Assembly: GCA_001599915.1 (NCBI GenBank)
Contig: BCIG01000002.1
Span: forward strand, 434,001-498,000
Length of the DNA stretch: 64,000 nucleotides
Direction: 5' to 3'
Source: Symbiotaphrina buchneri
Lineage: Eukaryota > Ascomycota > Symbiotaphrinales > Symbiotaphrinaceae
Part shown: in pieces, positions 1 to 12,000 of the stretch
Layout of the letters: each line of letters starts with the position of its first letter
Position numbering within the stretch: the first letter of the stretch is position 1
The notes under the pieces: generated by a model
Database searches by the model: none
Seen by the model: only the letters and a program-made list of their open reading frames with translations
What the model was told of the DNA's origin: nothing
Program-made: the position numbers and the translations under genes

Positions 1-140
1 CTTGACGCAGGTGAAGGTAAGGTATCTTTCGCGATAGAGTTGCTGCTGCCACAAACACGCCGAAACGCTTTTTTACCAGAAGGACCTTAGGAAGAGCCAC
101 AAAACCGAACTCTCGTCGCTGGCTCGGAAAGGCCTGCGAT

Positions 141-3100
141 ATGCCGGCAGCGGTCCTCTACCCGCAAAAGCGGGTGCTTGGAGATGCCTCCAGTACCCGA
201 CGCAATATGGCTTCTTCGCCGAGCGCAGCCAAAAAGCGCAAGCTCGACGGCCCCGTGTCGAATGATTCCAGAGGTGCTCATCGTGGTCCCATAGGCAACT
301 TGGGATCCAGTCAGGTCAAGAGCTCCTTCGAGGAGGACGTCCTGGAGAAGCTGACCCACGATATCAACGGTCTGAAGCAGAACAACTCCGAAAAGGACCA
401 GCAATGGGAGCGTCCGGATCTCGGCGACTTTGACGATAAGAAAGACAGCTTATGCTTTCAGCAGATTGAGGTGGAGGAGGGTACAATTCAGGGTGGCAGA
501 CCTACGGTAAAGCTCTTTGGAGTTACTGAGGTATCGAGACCCAAGAAGAATATATCCCGGCCGCCGAGTTGACTGTCCTGCAGACCGGCCATTCTGTACT
601 ACTTCATGTCACCGACTTCTTGCATTACCTCTATGTTGCCGCTCCTGTATCATTTACCAAAGATGATTGCAATGGCTTCAAAGCATATCTGGAGACTCAA
701 TTGGGGCAGCACGCGCCCACGATTCACTCGGTGCAAATGGTGATGAGGGAAAACCTTTTTGGATTTCAAGGGAACCAGAGAAGCCCATATTTGAAGATCA
801 CAGTGACGGACCCAAAATACATCAATAGATTGAGAACAGCGATAGAGAGCGGGGCCGCCAATTACAAAGGTTTGTGGAAGGGTGTCGACGGGGGCATCTT
901 GACGTTCGACAATATTCAGTACGTCCTGAGATTCATGATAGATACGAAGGTATAAATCTTTCAAAATAAGCAGCATTCGGACAACGATTGACAATCCATC
1001 AGATGTCTGGAATGTCCTGGGTACAAGTGGATGCCCCGAGGTATCATCTTCTTCCGGCCCGCGATCGACAGTCTAATTGTCAAATCGAGGCCTATGTCCA
1101 TTACCGCGACCTTGTTCCTCATCCAGCGGAGGGTGAATGGGTGAAAATGGCTCCTCTGCGGGTTCTGTCGTTCGACATCGAATGTGCTGGTCGTAAAGGG
1201 ATCTTTCCGGAAGCCAACATGGATCCCGTCATACAAATTGCTAACGTTGTCACGAGATATGGAGAGGAGAAGCCTTTCATACGCAACGTTTTCTGCCTGG
1301 ATACATGCAGTCTGATCGTGAATACGCAGATACACGAGTTCGATGCAGAGGAGAAAATGCTCATGGCTTGGAGGGACTTCCTGGAAAAGGTGGATCCAGA
1401 CGTAATCATTGGCTACAACATCTCTAATTTCGACTTTCCCTATCTGCTCGATCGAGCAAAGCATTTAAAATGTGGTCGATTCCCCTTTTGGACCCGGTTG
1501 AAGAACGTCGCGTCGCAAGCCAGGGATACCAATTTCTCTAGCAAGCAAATGGGCAATCGGGACACCAAAGCGACCAATACAAACGGGAGATTACAACTTG
1601 ACTTGTTGCAGCTCGTTCAAAGAGACTACCAGCTTCGAAGTTACACGCTCAACTCCGTGTGTGCCCATTTCCTGGGAGAGCAGAAAGAAGATGTACACCA
1701 TACTATCATCACGGAATTGTTCAATGGCACGCCCGAGTCAAGACGCAGGCTGGCTGTATATTGCTTGAAGGACGCGTATCTACCCCAGCGTCTCATGGAT
1801 AAACTGATGTGTCTTGTCAACTATACCGAGATGGCCAGGGTCACAGGTGTCCCATTCAACTACCTCCTGGCGAGAGGTCAGCAAGTCAAATTCATCAGTC
1901 AGCTGTTCAGAAAGGCCCTTGAACAGCAGCTTGTCATTCCCAATCTCAGGAATGAAGCAAGTGATGAGCAATACGAAGGTGCTACCGTCATTGAACCGAC
2001 CCGTGGTTATTACGACGTGCCTATTGCTACACTTGATTTCGCATCCCTATATCCTAGTATCATCCAAGCCCATAACCTTTGCTACACGACTTTGCTCAAT
2101 AAAACGAGCGTTGAAAAGCTGGGCTTTAAGAAAGATGAAGATTACATCGTGACGCCGAATGGGGACATGTTTTGCACGACGAAGATACGCAAAGGCCTGC
2201 TTTCTCAAATTCTGGAAGAACTCTTAGGTGCTCGGAAACGGGCTAAGAAAGACTTGGCTGTTGAAACTGATCCTTTCAAGAAGGCCGTGCTCAATGGGCG
2301 ACAGTTGGCATTGAAGGTCAGTGCTAACAGTGTATACGGTTTGACAGGTGCAACCGTCGGAAAACTTCCCTGTCTTGCTATTGCAAGTAGCACGACCAGT
2401 TATGGACGGCAGATGATTGAAAAGACCAAGGAAGAGGTCGAGGCCAAATATACCATCCAAAACGGTTACTCGCACGATGCGCAAGTCATCTACGGTGATA
2501 CCGACTCCGTCATGGTCAAATTTGGCCCCAAGGACCTTGCCAAAGCTATGGAGCTTGGTCAGGAAGCAGCCGACTATGTGTCTTCGAAATTTATCAAGCC
2601 CATTAAGCTCGAATTCGAGAAGGTGTACTATCCATATCTCCTCATCAATAAAAAACGTTACGCGGGCCTCTACTGGACAAAGACAGACAAATATGATAAG
2701 ATGGACACCAAGGGTATCGAAACTGTCAGGAGAGACAACTGCCGCCTAGTTCAAACAGTCATCGATACTGTCTTGAGGAAGATTTTGATCGACCAAGATG
2801 TTCAAGGTGCTCAAGAGTGAGTCTTTCCTAATTTTGCGGAGTCTCCCTCGAGCTAATGCGGCCATCTAGCTATGTCAAGGATACTATCGCCGACCTCCTT
2901 CAGAACAAGGTCGACATGTCCAAGCTCGTGATTACCAAAGCTCTCTCCAAAAGCGACTATGCAGCCAAGCAAGCACATGTTGAGCTAGCAGAAAGGATGA
3001 AGAAACGAGATGCTGGCTCTGCGCCTACGCTTGGGGACCGTGTGGCGTACGTCATCGTCAAGGGTGCCGCTGATGCGAAGAACTACGAACGGTCCGAAGA

Positions 3101-3614
3101 CCCGATGTTCGTCCTCGAAAACAATCTTCCAATTGATACGAAATACTACCTTGACAACCAGCTAGCTAAACCACTCGGCAGAATCTTCGAGCCCATCCTA
3201 GGGGAGCACAAGGCCGGTAAATTGCTGACGGGTGAACACACTCGTACTATCTCGGTGGCCGCGCCTTCGGGATCGCTTGGTGGCTTGATGAAGTTCGCCA
3301 AGAAGACGCAGACTTGCATGGGTTGCAAGAAGCCATTGGTTGGGAAGGAGGAGGCGCAGGGCGCTGTATGCGAAAACTGCCGGCCAAGGATTGGAGAGTT
3401 TTATCAGAAGACACTTCACAAGGTCTCTGAGCTCGAAGTGGCATTCGGGCGCTTATGGACGCAATGTCAGCGATGCCAGGGCAGCATGCATTGTGAAGTC
3501 ATCTGCAGTGCAAAAGACTGCCCGATATTTTATATGCGTATGAAGGCAAAGAAGGATGTTGAGGATGCCGGGAAGGAACTCGTCCGGTTTGATCATGATA
3601 TCGGCGCATGGTAG
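141..3614 (+). CDS. POL3: DNA polymerase delta catalytic subunit
   Basis: Catalytic subunit of the replicative lagging-strand polymerase, with 3'-5' proofreading exonuclease activity. Exons 141-530, 584-949, 1003-2816 and 2870-3614 give 1104 aa, close to the usual fungal length of about 1100. All three introns are 53 bp. Visible motifs: exonuclease I FDIE (D310, E312), exonuclease [12 protein letters not shown], polymerase motif A DFASLYPS (D597), motif [10 protein letters not shown] and motif C YGDTDS (749-754). The C-terminal cysteine pairs start near residue 1006 (CMGC...CENC, CysA zinc site) and near 1056 (CQRC...C...C, CysB iron-sulfur site). The start at [14 protein letters not shown] is the conserved fungal N-terminus. 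The first in-frame ATG of the region is used, only 140 bp from the window edge, so most of the promoter lies outside. Identity is certain; exon edges are inferred from continuity with the family. Confidence 0.97.
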
Positions 3615-4027
3615 TAAGCGCTTTTATTGAAGTTAATCGGAAGTTTCTGGGTTGCGGGATTAGGCGTCGTCGGTGTTGCGGGTAGAGCGCTACCTTACTG
3701 CATTTCCCCTCTGGCTAGTTAATTGCTTGAATATCAAGACAGCGCCGATGAGATTTACATTTAGTTACCTGAACACTGATGGCGGACCCTGATCTCGTCT
3801 CTTTGTCTCATTGGTCAAGAGGTCAAGGTTCTCCCTAACCGCTTTAGGTTTGGCGCCATATAAGAATTTCTGCATCTTGCGGCCCGACGCTACGACGGAA
3901 TTTATTCGATATTTCTGCTCATGCTTGCCCATTTTTCTATTGAGACGACCTTGTCCCTCGATATCACCTGCGCAGCCCGCACCGCTCGTCAATCCGAGAC
4001 TCTTTCCAACCCGTCTGGCCCGCCGAA
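3615..4027. other. Intergenic region, POL3 3' end to next promoter
   Basis: 413 bp between two tandem genes. It should hold the POL3 3' UTR and the promoter of the downstream lysine-rich gene. No gene or RNA was recognised. Confidence 0.6.
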
Positions 4028-5316
4028 ATGGTAGTCAAAGATCCGCCCCGCCCACGCTATAATGGGAAAGGCCCGCCGCCTGCCCGCCATATCCCTTGGC
4101 CAGAGGTACGGCTTCCTTTTTCATTGCTTCGTTATACTGTTGCCTCTGCCTTATTTTCGCCTGGTGCATGTCCCGAGGGCTGTTGCTAACAGGTTACTAC
4201 TTCCTCCAGGTATTCAAGCATCACATTTCAGTCGTGGAGGGGCACCTGAAAATGCTCCAAATGATCCAGAAGCACACAGTCCCCAATACCGCCAATCACG
4301 CACAGATCACACGCCTTGTTGACCGTGCGGAACAAATGCTGCGGGATTCCAAATCCGCGACACGGGACTTCGTTCCTCCTGCCGACCAGCTCCACAAGGT
4401 TCCGCTTGGCTCTGGTTCGGAGAGCATGTATCCGGGTTATTCGCCTGCCGACCATGAGTATGGTAAGGCTGCTCAAGAGGTGGGCACTAAGGTTCGACAG
4501 TGGGAGAAGGAGCGCGGCGAGCAGTGGAAGCCAAAATCGGTTGAGTACGAGATCGGTCAAAGCAAGGGTAACAAGCGAAGAAGGATATTCGACGAAGCGC
4601 CGCAGCAGCATGCCGAGAACAAAACTGCGCGGGGAAATACCACAGAGGATCACGGATCCGCAGAGCCAACAGCAGCAGAGTCAACAGGCGACGCTGACGG
4701 CAATCCCTATTTCGTGATTGACACCAATCCTACCCCCGTGAACCTTAATAAAGTGGATACCGAGGATGCAAAAGGACCCTCGACCAAAGGCACTAAACGG
4801 CCTGTGGATGGCTCAGCGACTGCAGATGAAGAAGCAGCCGCAACAGTTGACGCCGAGAAGCCCAAAACGAAGAAGGCGAAACATCGTCGCTCATCTGGTG
4901 ACGTGTCAATGAAGTCCGCCTCTGAACTCCCAGCCGAAAGCTCGCAGCCTACCGAAGCATCGGAAACCGCCAAGGGAGATGCGCCTGCAGTCGAATATGA
5001 AGATATCAGCGCAGAAGTCGCAGAGCGTGTAAAGCGGAAGGAGGAGAAACGCAAGAACAAAGGGAAGAAGGACAAGGAGAAGAAGCGTCCACGGGAGTCA
5101 GATGGGTCGGCCACAACTGCTGCTGTTGCCAGCGGAGAAACCAGCCGGGGAGAGGCAGCAACGGCGACGGATAAAGATAAACCTAAGAAGAAGAAGGCGA
5201 AAGTAGAGGGCGTCGATTCGGAAGCTGCTGCTGCTGAGAAGAAGGCAGAACGAGTTCGTGAAGCAGAAGATGACGGGGATAAGAAAAGGAAGAAGCAGAA
5301 GAAAAGCAAGGATTGA
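4028..5316 (+). CDS. Uncharacterised lysine-rich, probably nuclear protein
   Basis: Exons 4028-4105 and 4210-5316 encode 394 aa; the 104 bp intron has a GTACGG donor and a CTCCAG acceptor. I do not recognise the family. The first ~120 residues look ordered (MVVKDPPRPRYNGKG, then an amphipathic stretch around FKHHISVVEGHLKMLQMIQ). They are followed by an RRRIF basic patch, a short NPYFVIDTNPTPV segment and a long low-complexity tail of alternating acidic, alanine and lysine runs ending KKRKKQKKSKD. Several KKAK, KRKKQK and KKKKAK clusters could serve as nuclear or nucleolar localisation signals; that is inferred from composition only. The start is the first ATG that continues the upstream exon in frame. 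The conserved look of the N-terminus and the clean splice site support a real gene; the function is unknown. Confidence 0.75.
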
Positions 5317-6528
5317 GTTTCATTCGATAAAGTCCGTCGAAATCGGCAGGCGAGTTGGCCTTCTGCGTTATTGCGTTTTGCCCTGGAACGGCCTTACGAT
5401 GTGGGATTTATTTAGCTAGAGCAACTCAGAAGTTCAATAAAGCTACTGAAGTCAAGATAGTGAGGCCTGTCAATCAAGTGTTGCATGGTGAACGGAGCCA
5501 AGGGGTTGTTTGTCCTGTTAGTTTATTCATCAGTGCCACTCGCGGAGAAAGAGCCGCAGAAGAATGATATACCATTTTGCAACCAACATTAGGCCCATAT
5601 ATAGTTAGTTCTCTTCATGGTCCCACCGATTAGCAGGTTAGAATACCTACGGTATGTATTATTTGGAGTAGGCATCCAGTCTGGGACTCTCACAGCATTG
5701 CTACGTTTGCTACCACCCACGGTATCCTCACCTATCAGGAAGATTGTGCTGTAACCTGCCTGTTCATTCAAAGAGCAGACAGAGGCCATCTCATCCGTGT
5801 GTTTGTTTATGAACTTTAAGAGGCGGTCTTGGAGAGTTTATGTTTCTATTACCTCCTAGGAGTACAGTAAGCCGATCCATCTCCACGGGATTGTTCTCCT
5901 TCCACATGCTATCATGAAGCGCCATCCATCGAAGACCATGAGAATATCCACTGCCAGCCACAGACCCTTAACCGCCGAGCCGGATTCTCAGAAGCTGAAA
6001 TTATGGAAAATCACTGCGGAAAGAACTTATTAATTGTAGGGACAGTGCATGCAATATCATGAGAGGCATCGCTTCGTGGAGATCATGAACCATGCGCCTT
6101 GTGCCAGCAGAAACGCCAATGAAAATATGCAGGAGACGATGTGCTTGAACCACCGTGCTAGGAGCGCGGCACAGTCTCAATGACCCGAAAGCTTGAAGGT
6201 TCCCAGTAAACATCGACAGGCAACATTAGGCTCTTAGCCAGCGAATCACAGCTGCCGCCCGCCGGTCATCCACTGTTCAAGTCGCCGTGCAGCCCATCCA
6301 GATACCCGGGGACACCGCGTGTAGAATGGAGCGAAGAAAATAGTGAGCCAGTGCGCAGAGGGAATTGTTTGCAAGAGGATTATCTGGAACCAGGGAACAA
6401 TAGCGAGCAATATGCAGCCTGAGCAATCTTCAACAGCAATTGATTGTACTCAACTTGCGATGGCAAGAACACCATTCGACAACCAGGTGCTGACGGCACA
6501 TGTGATTAAGCTGCGCTAGCAGTAGAAA
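5317..6528. other. Convergent intergenic region
   Basis: About 1.2 kb between the stop of the lysine-rich gene (+) and the stop of the cyclin gene (-). It must contain both 3' UTRs. Only short frames without family signatures are present. I see no tRNA, repeat or further gene. Confidence 0.6.
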
Positions 6529-9027
6529 TTAAGCAGCGTAGGTCAAACGTTGGCGGGTGATGCCATTACTGCCAACGTCTGGGAGTTGAAAACCATTCGT
6601 GATCTGGTCCTCGACAAACCGAGAAGCCTTCTTGTAGCGCTTGTCGGTGTACTTCTCGTAGACCGCCGCATGATGCCTTGTGGGGTTTTCACAACATTCG
6701 AGCATCGTTGCCACGAGAGGCTTTAACTGTGACCACGTATAGTTGGAATAGTACACGTGGGCAGGGGACTAGGAGTAAAACAGTCAGTTCCCAGAATCAA
6801 AAGCAGGACTCTTGGATATACGTACCCAGTCTCCCTTCTTCAGCATCATGCGTGCCAGGCAATGAGATCCTGCGGCGATGTAGCTTGGAGGGCAGCCAAC
6901 AAAGCGCTCGTCCATGATAGTCACCTCTAGGAAGTACTTCGCAAGCGTGCGGGTCTCGAGGTCATAATCATCGGCCTTGCTGATCCTCCTTAAGAAGCTC
7001 ATTGGTCCGGGCCAGCCCAGCTCGAACTGCAACATGCTGAGCATGAAGCGCTCGGCTTTAAGAATCTCGTCAATGGTGTAGCCGTTGTCCACCATGTAGA
7101 CAATCTCTTGGACCGAAGGACAGTTGATCTCTTCATATTTGGCCGCAACGAAGATGGCTGTCGCGCCAACCAGTTGAAGCTTACCCAGTGATACAATTTT
7201 GCAGGAGAGGAAGCGGTCAATGTAGTTGACACACAGGAAAAGCGTCTCAGGAAGAAGGCCGAAACGCATATGCACCTGAACAAGCCAGTCCATCAGTACA
7301 GAGCGCATGGACCACTGTATTTCAGCCTGATTGTCCATATAGTGGGCATTAGCCAGCATCTTCATCTGCATTGTCATAATCGTTAGCCTTCATTCAGTAA
7401 CCATTCCATGACACATGACGAAGGCTAGACATGACTTACCTCGAGCTCACGCATGTAGGAGAAAATTTCATTGCCATACTCAGCAACCATACTGGTATCG
7501 TACAGATCATCCTCGAGGTCGGCTGCCGTGATAGAGCTCTCCACAATAGTCTTCGCAACAGCAAGCTCTCTCCTTACTTTCGCCGTGACCTTGGGGAAGA
7601 GGACAGTGGTGGCACCGCTAGTGGCATTGTCTCCACGAGATTTGTAGGATCTTGCCGTTGTATAACCTTCGTCGTCGATCCATTCTTCCTCGTCTTCCTC
7701 ATCTGAGTAAGAAGGGTAGACTTCGGGGTCCGATACCGAAGCTTGCTGAGGCAGAAGAGCTTGCTGAATCTCTATCATGGCCTTCTCCTCTGCCTTTCGC
7801 TTCTGTTCTTCATTATACCTCTCAATGACAACAGCATTGTACTCTTGCTGTGAGATGCCAGTGTCGATTACGGGATGTTGTGTGGCTTTCTCTTCTTTCA
7901 CGTCATCTGAATAACTGAAGTACTCTGCTTCTTCTTCATAGAGAGTCGTGGTGGCCGAGGCTGGGACAGGAGCTGACGCTTGTTCAGTATGATTCAAGAC
8001 ATCAAGCATAGATTTCTCGTTTTCTTCAGGGTGAGGGAGTTCGACACCGCCCTCATCTCGAGTCCCTTCCGGGAAACCCTGATTGGATCGTATATGAGGT
8101 TGACTCCTATGATGCCGAGGGACAAGGGTCTGCTTGACCGGAGCAATGGCTTGCGATGAAGATGAAGTCCTGATCGCTTGGACATCCGCGGGTTCTTCGG
8201 CGTCTGCGGTCTGGTCTTTGAAGACTGCTGGGTTACGTTTGGTCAAGACCTTGCGAGAGTTGACAGGTGCTAGTGCGGCCTCATCTTCCTTAGTGGTCTG
8301 CTTGGGAGGCTTCGTGGAGGTGATAGAGGAAGCCACGCCGGCGGCATTGCTGAGGAGACCTTTGAGTCCCGAAACCGACAACGGGCGTTGAGCTGGACGA
8401 AGCAAACCCGCCGACACCTTTTTGTCAGCTTGAACCAGCGTGGACTTTTCCAAAACCTGCACACTAGGCTTGGCTATTGTGACCGAATCGTCCTTTGTGG
8501 CACCTTGAAGTGTTCTGACCGTGTTGCTGACATCTCCAAACGCAGTACGCTTCGCCGGCCCCTTCAATCCACCTGCATTGACCATTGTGCCCAATGCCGA
8601 GGTGGACTTGTAACGCTGATGGAGAGCCTTGTTGCCATCAATGGCGGGAGGAACGTTCTCGTTGCCGAGCGGGCGAATGGCGCGGACTGGGCGTTGAGGC
8701 TATAAAGGAGGCAACCACATGTCAGCATCACTTCATAGGGATAAGCCGTGCTCTGAGGTCCGCGTCGGGGGCTTTGACGAAAGGATGGAAGGAAGGAATG
8801 AGAGAGGCAAGGAGAGATGGAACACAATGTGTAGACGCGACGATTGGGCCCCCGCATACGCAGGCAGGCGATGTACAAGAGATAGACGGGTCGGGAACTG
8901 ATCCACCAGACTCGGCAGCGGGCTCTTCCGTGGGCGCTCCTGACAAAAGGAGCCGCCGACCCGGGTGGGTGGGCTTGGGTACATGATGCATTACAGGAAA
9001 ATGATAGATGCTCACCTTGGCATCCAT
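6529..9027 (-). CDS. G2/mitotic B-type cyclin
   Basis: Regulatory partner of Cdk1 that drives entry into mitosis (NimE/Clb family). Coding exons on the minus strand: 9016-9027 (only MDAK), 7440-8699, 7365-6826 and 6768-6529, giving 683 aa. The N-terminal cyclin box begins near residue 425 and contains MRSVLMDWLVQVH, a variant of the MRAIL helix. The C-terminal cyclin fold covers roughly 545-660 and includes FLRRISKADDYD and SHCLARMMLKKGDW. At residues 55-63 RTAFGDVSN sits where B cyclins carry the destruction box (RxxLGDVSN), with F in place of L; RKVLTKRN further on is an RxxL candidate. The protein is longer than the ~480 aa I associate with Aspergillus NimE because of a long acidic, serine-rich N-terminal half. 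A 316 bp first intron, much larger than its neighbours, separates the four-codon first exon. Confidence 0.93.
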
Positions 9028-12000
9028 GATTCTGTCGCAATGCTCTTGTGTTCCGACAGCGAGACGGCCAGCAAGCTATCAATCTCCTGGAGCTATTGTC
9101 AAGCAAGGTGATTGAGACTGCTCAATTAAGCAGCGCGCCGCATCCGGGCAATCGCTTCAGATGGTCGCAGGACCTCGGGGGAGAAAGGAGGAAGTTGTCG
9201 CGACGTCGAGGGGGAGGACGGCAGCAACAAGCAGCAACGAAAGCGAGTGCTTTCAAGAGGCTATTGTTGCTACCAGGGGCCGACGCGATTTGGGGTCGCG
9301 AAAGGCAAGGTAAGTAGGCAAAGATGCTGTTGAAGTATGCTGGATGGTTATGGGTGTTGTGTACTGCAACGGGGAAGAAGGGGAGAATGGCGGGTTAGGA
9401 GGAGGAGCACGGTTGGGNGGGTTTATTTTGTTGTTGACAAAAGGCATCAACAGCAGGTGAGAGCAGTGAATAATAGTAGAGGAGCAAATTCGACAGCCAG
9501 CAAGCACGAACACAACGCCAATAATAATGACCGCTCAGCCTGTAGGAGTGAAGACCGTACCGTACCTTGCCTTAGTCACTCCTCTACGGGTGGGACCGTC
9601 GCTCCCAAGCGCGCCAGGAAATCACCACAGCGATTGGACCGCTTTCTTGGCAACACATACTTCCATTCCCAGACTAGCCCCATCTCGCTCCCGGCGTGCT
9701 TGCATCCCGGACTAAGCCCAAAATATCACATCCTATCTCAGCTAAGGTACTTGATCCCGCTACCCTCGGGAGGTACCTTAGAGCAGTACAGGAAGGCAAG
9801 TACAATATCGGTATTGTACGAAGTACTGATCTTCTTCCCGAGGAATGGCCACTACCAGTTCTGATGAACGAAACGGTACGAGCACATGAGGTACACCGTA
9901 AGGTCAATAATAGAATGGCGTACGGAGTACAGGTCAAGAAAATACTGAAATTGACAATGCTCTAAAGCAGACACTTGACTCGGCTCGGAAGCTAAGGTAC
10001 GAATCAGATAACCAGTACGTACGAAGTACTACCGACCTATGACTGTCCAAGGTCGGGCGTTCATGATAATACCGTTGTTGCATCGATGCCTGGCATCAAT
10101 GAAGGTAAAGCTACCGGACCTGGCCATATCTTAAGTAAGGTAAGGTAAGGTAGGTAGGTAAGGTATCTTGACCCGGGAGATAACTTATGCCAAGGGACGA
10201 CAATCCTTTGAAGTCGGAGGGCTGGCTTCCATTTTTACATTGTCGGATAGATATGCACAGAGGGTTTCCCATGATAGGCAGTAGGTACGAGTACGAAATA
10301 CTGTAGGTGGTGGGTGCATCACATTCTTTCTACCTTTCTTGTCTGCTGGTCTTCTTGAATCCGAGTGGAGGACAACTTATTATTGACGACCGATTGTCTT
10401 TGGTCTCTCCGTCCTTACACGGTGTACAACCGTTGCCCTGTCTTGGAATAACGATCCTTGAAGTTGCGACCTGAACTTTGAATGACAACCAACAAACTGA
10501 GGTTCATACAGGTACCTGCCCTACCTTACGGATGGCTTGCCTGGGTAAGGTACCATTCTGGTTGTAGCTTGATAGCTTAGTTATGACGTCTCTTAACGCC
10601 CGATATTTAGCCGAATCTTGGCATTATACGTCGCGTCTCCCAAGCCTGTCGGATTTTGACATGTTCTCTTCGGAATCCGCAGCGTCACTTTCGTCAGGGG
10701 CTGATGTTTTATAAAAAGCTTCCCACAGATACTGACATATAGAGGGGCTCGATCTTCAAAATTTGCGCCGTTCCTCTTCCCCAAGGCGTTGCAAAATAAT
10801 GGCATTCTGAAACGGACCGATGACGCGAAGCGGAAACGCCAGACTATCGCCTAATCACATGATCATCTACTTCCCGCACCTCACCGCTGTTGGATTTCAT
10901 CAAAAGGAAGTCGGTATGCACACTTTATCAGCGCTACAACACGTTATGCGTCATTTTATCCATTCAAACCAGCTCACTTGCTCTCAGCGGTTGTCTTGTT
11001 CTTGGGAGGGAATCCGCCGTGAGCCAGGACGGGAAGCAGGCGCTTTGGTTATTCCAGGCCGAGGCCGCCCAACTCAAACCGGCCTCATCCGCGGGTTCAT
11101 TCTTGATCCGGAACAGGCTGATAACACGCATGGATACAGGTGCTAGTACTCGATCATGACTCGCGTAACAGCAGAAAATACGTCAATCGGCCCAGGGTCA
11201 AGAGTATGCCCTTATTTCTAAGAAGTCTCTGCCATCTAAGCTTTATGTCTTTGAGCAGAAAGTTTCTCCACCTTAGATTGAAGTATCGGTGAGACGCACG
11301 TACGAAGTACACTTACTTGCCCCGACGCTTCTTGACTAACCCCCAAGGTTGCGTACTTCCGCGTCCCTATCATCCAATCTCACCCTGTGAGGATTCCAGG
11401 GTACTTTGGATCCGTGAGCATACCAAAGTGCTGATGTCGGACAATTGACAAAGGCCGCAATGTCGCTTTTGGTCTGCGATAGGCTTGTCATACCGTCCAG
11501 TCCTGCGGCGCCAAACTCTAGGACGCTATTCAAGATGCGGAGAGCCATGTAACGCCTACTTGGCAACCCACGGAATGTTGACCGTATTCACGTCTCCGCT
11601 CTAGATACGGATGAATAGCGATGGACTGGTAGCTGACTGAGAATCCCGCGAATCGCTTTTTATTGTTGTGCGGACAGTTCTTTGGGGCATGACAGCCAGT
11701 TGATGCTCCTTCTGTGGTTCCAGATGTGTATGTACACTTTGAAACCACTCGACAAGCCGCCCGGTTGGTCTGAAAATAGCGCCCACAGGGTGTGTGGCAC
11801 CTCCAGCCTTTGGCTTCCGTTCGACTGGCTAGTAGTGGAGGTGGATGTACTCCTCCCTTCACTTTCTCCCCAACAGATACGGCCTGTTTTATCTAAAATT
11901 GCTCCTACTCTGCTTCGGGATGCGCAGCCCACTCCGTCGCCTGATCCCATCCTTGAAGCTGGCAGATCCCGGCGAGGCCACCCTTCATTGGTTCGCCGAA

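Noticed and set aside
4707-5309. 200-codon minus-strand frame rich in serine and phenylalanine
   Set aside because: It is the antisense of the lysine-rich C-terminal half of the 4028-5316 gene; composition mirrors that gene and no start context or domain supports it.
8564-9106. 180-codon minus-strand frame over the cyclin first intron
   Set aside because: It spans the 316 bp intron and a piece of exon 2 in another frame; no domain, and the cyclin exons explain the conserved sequence.
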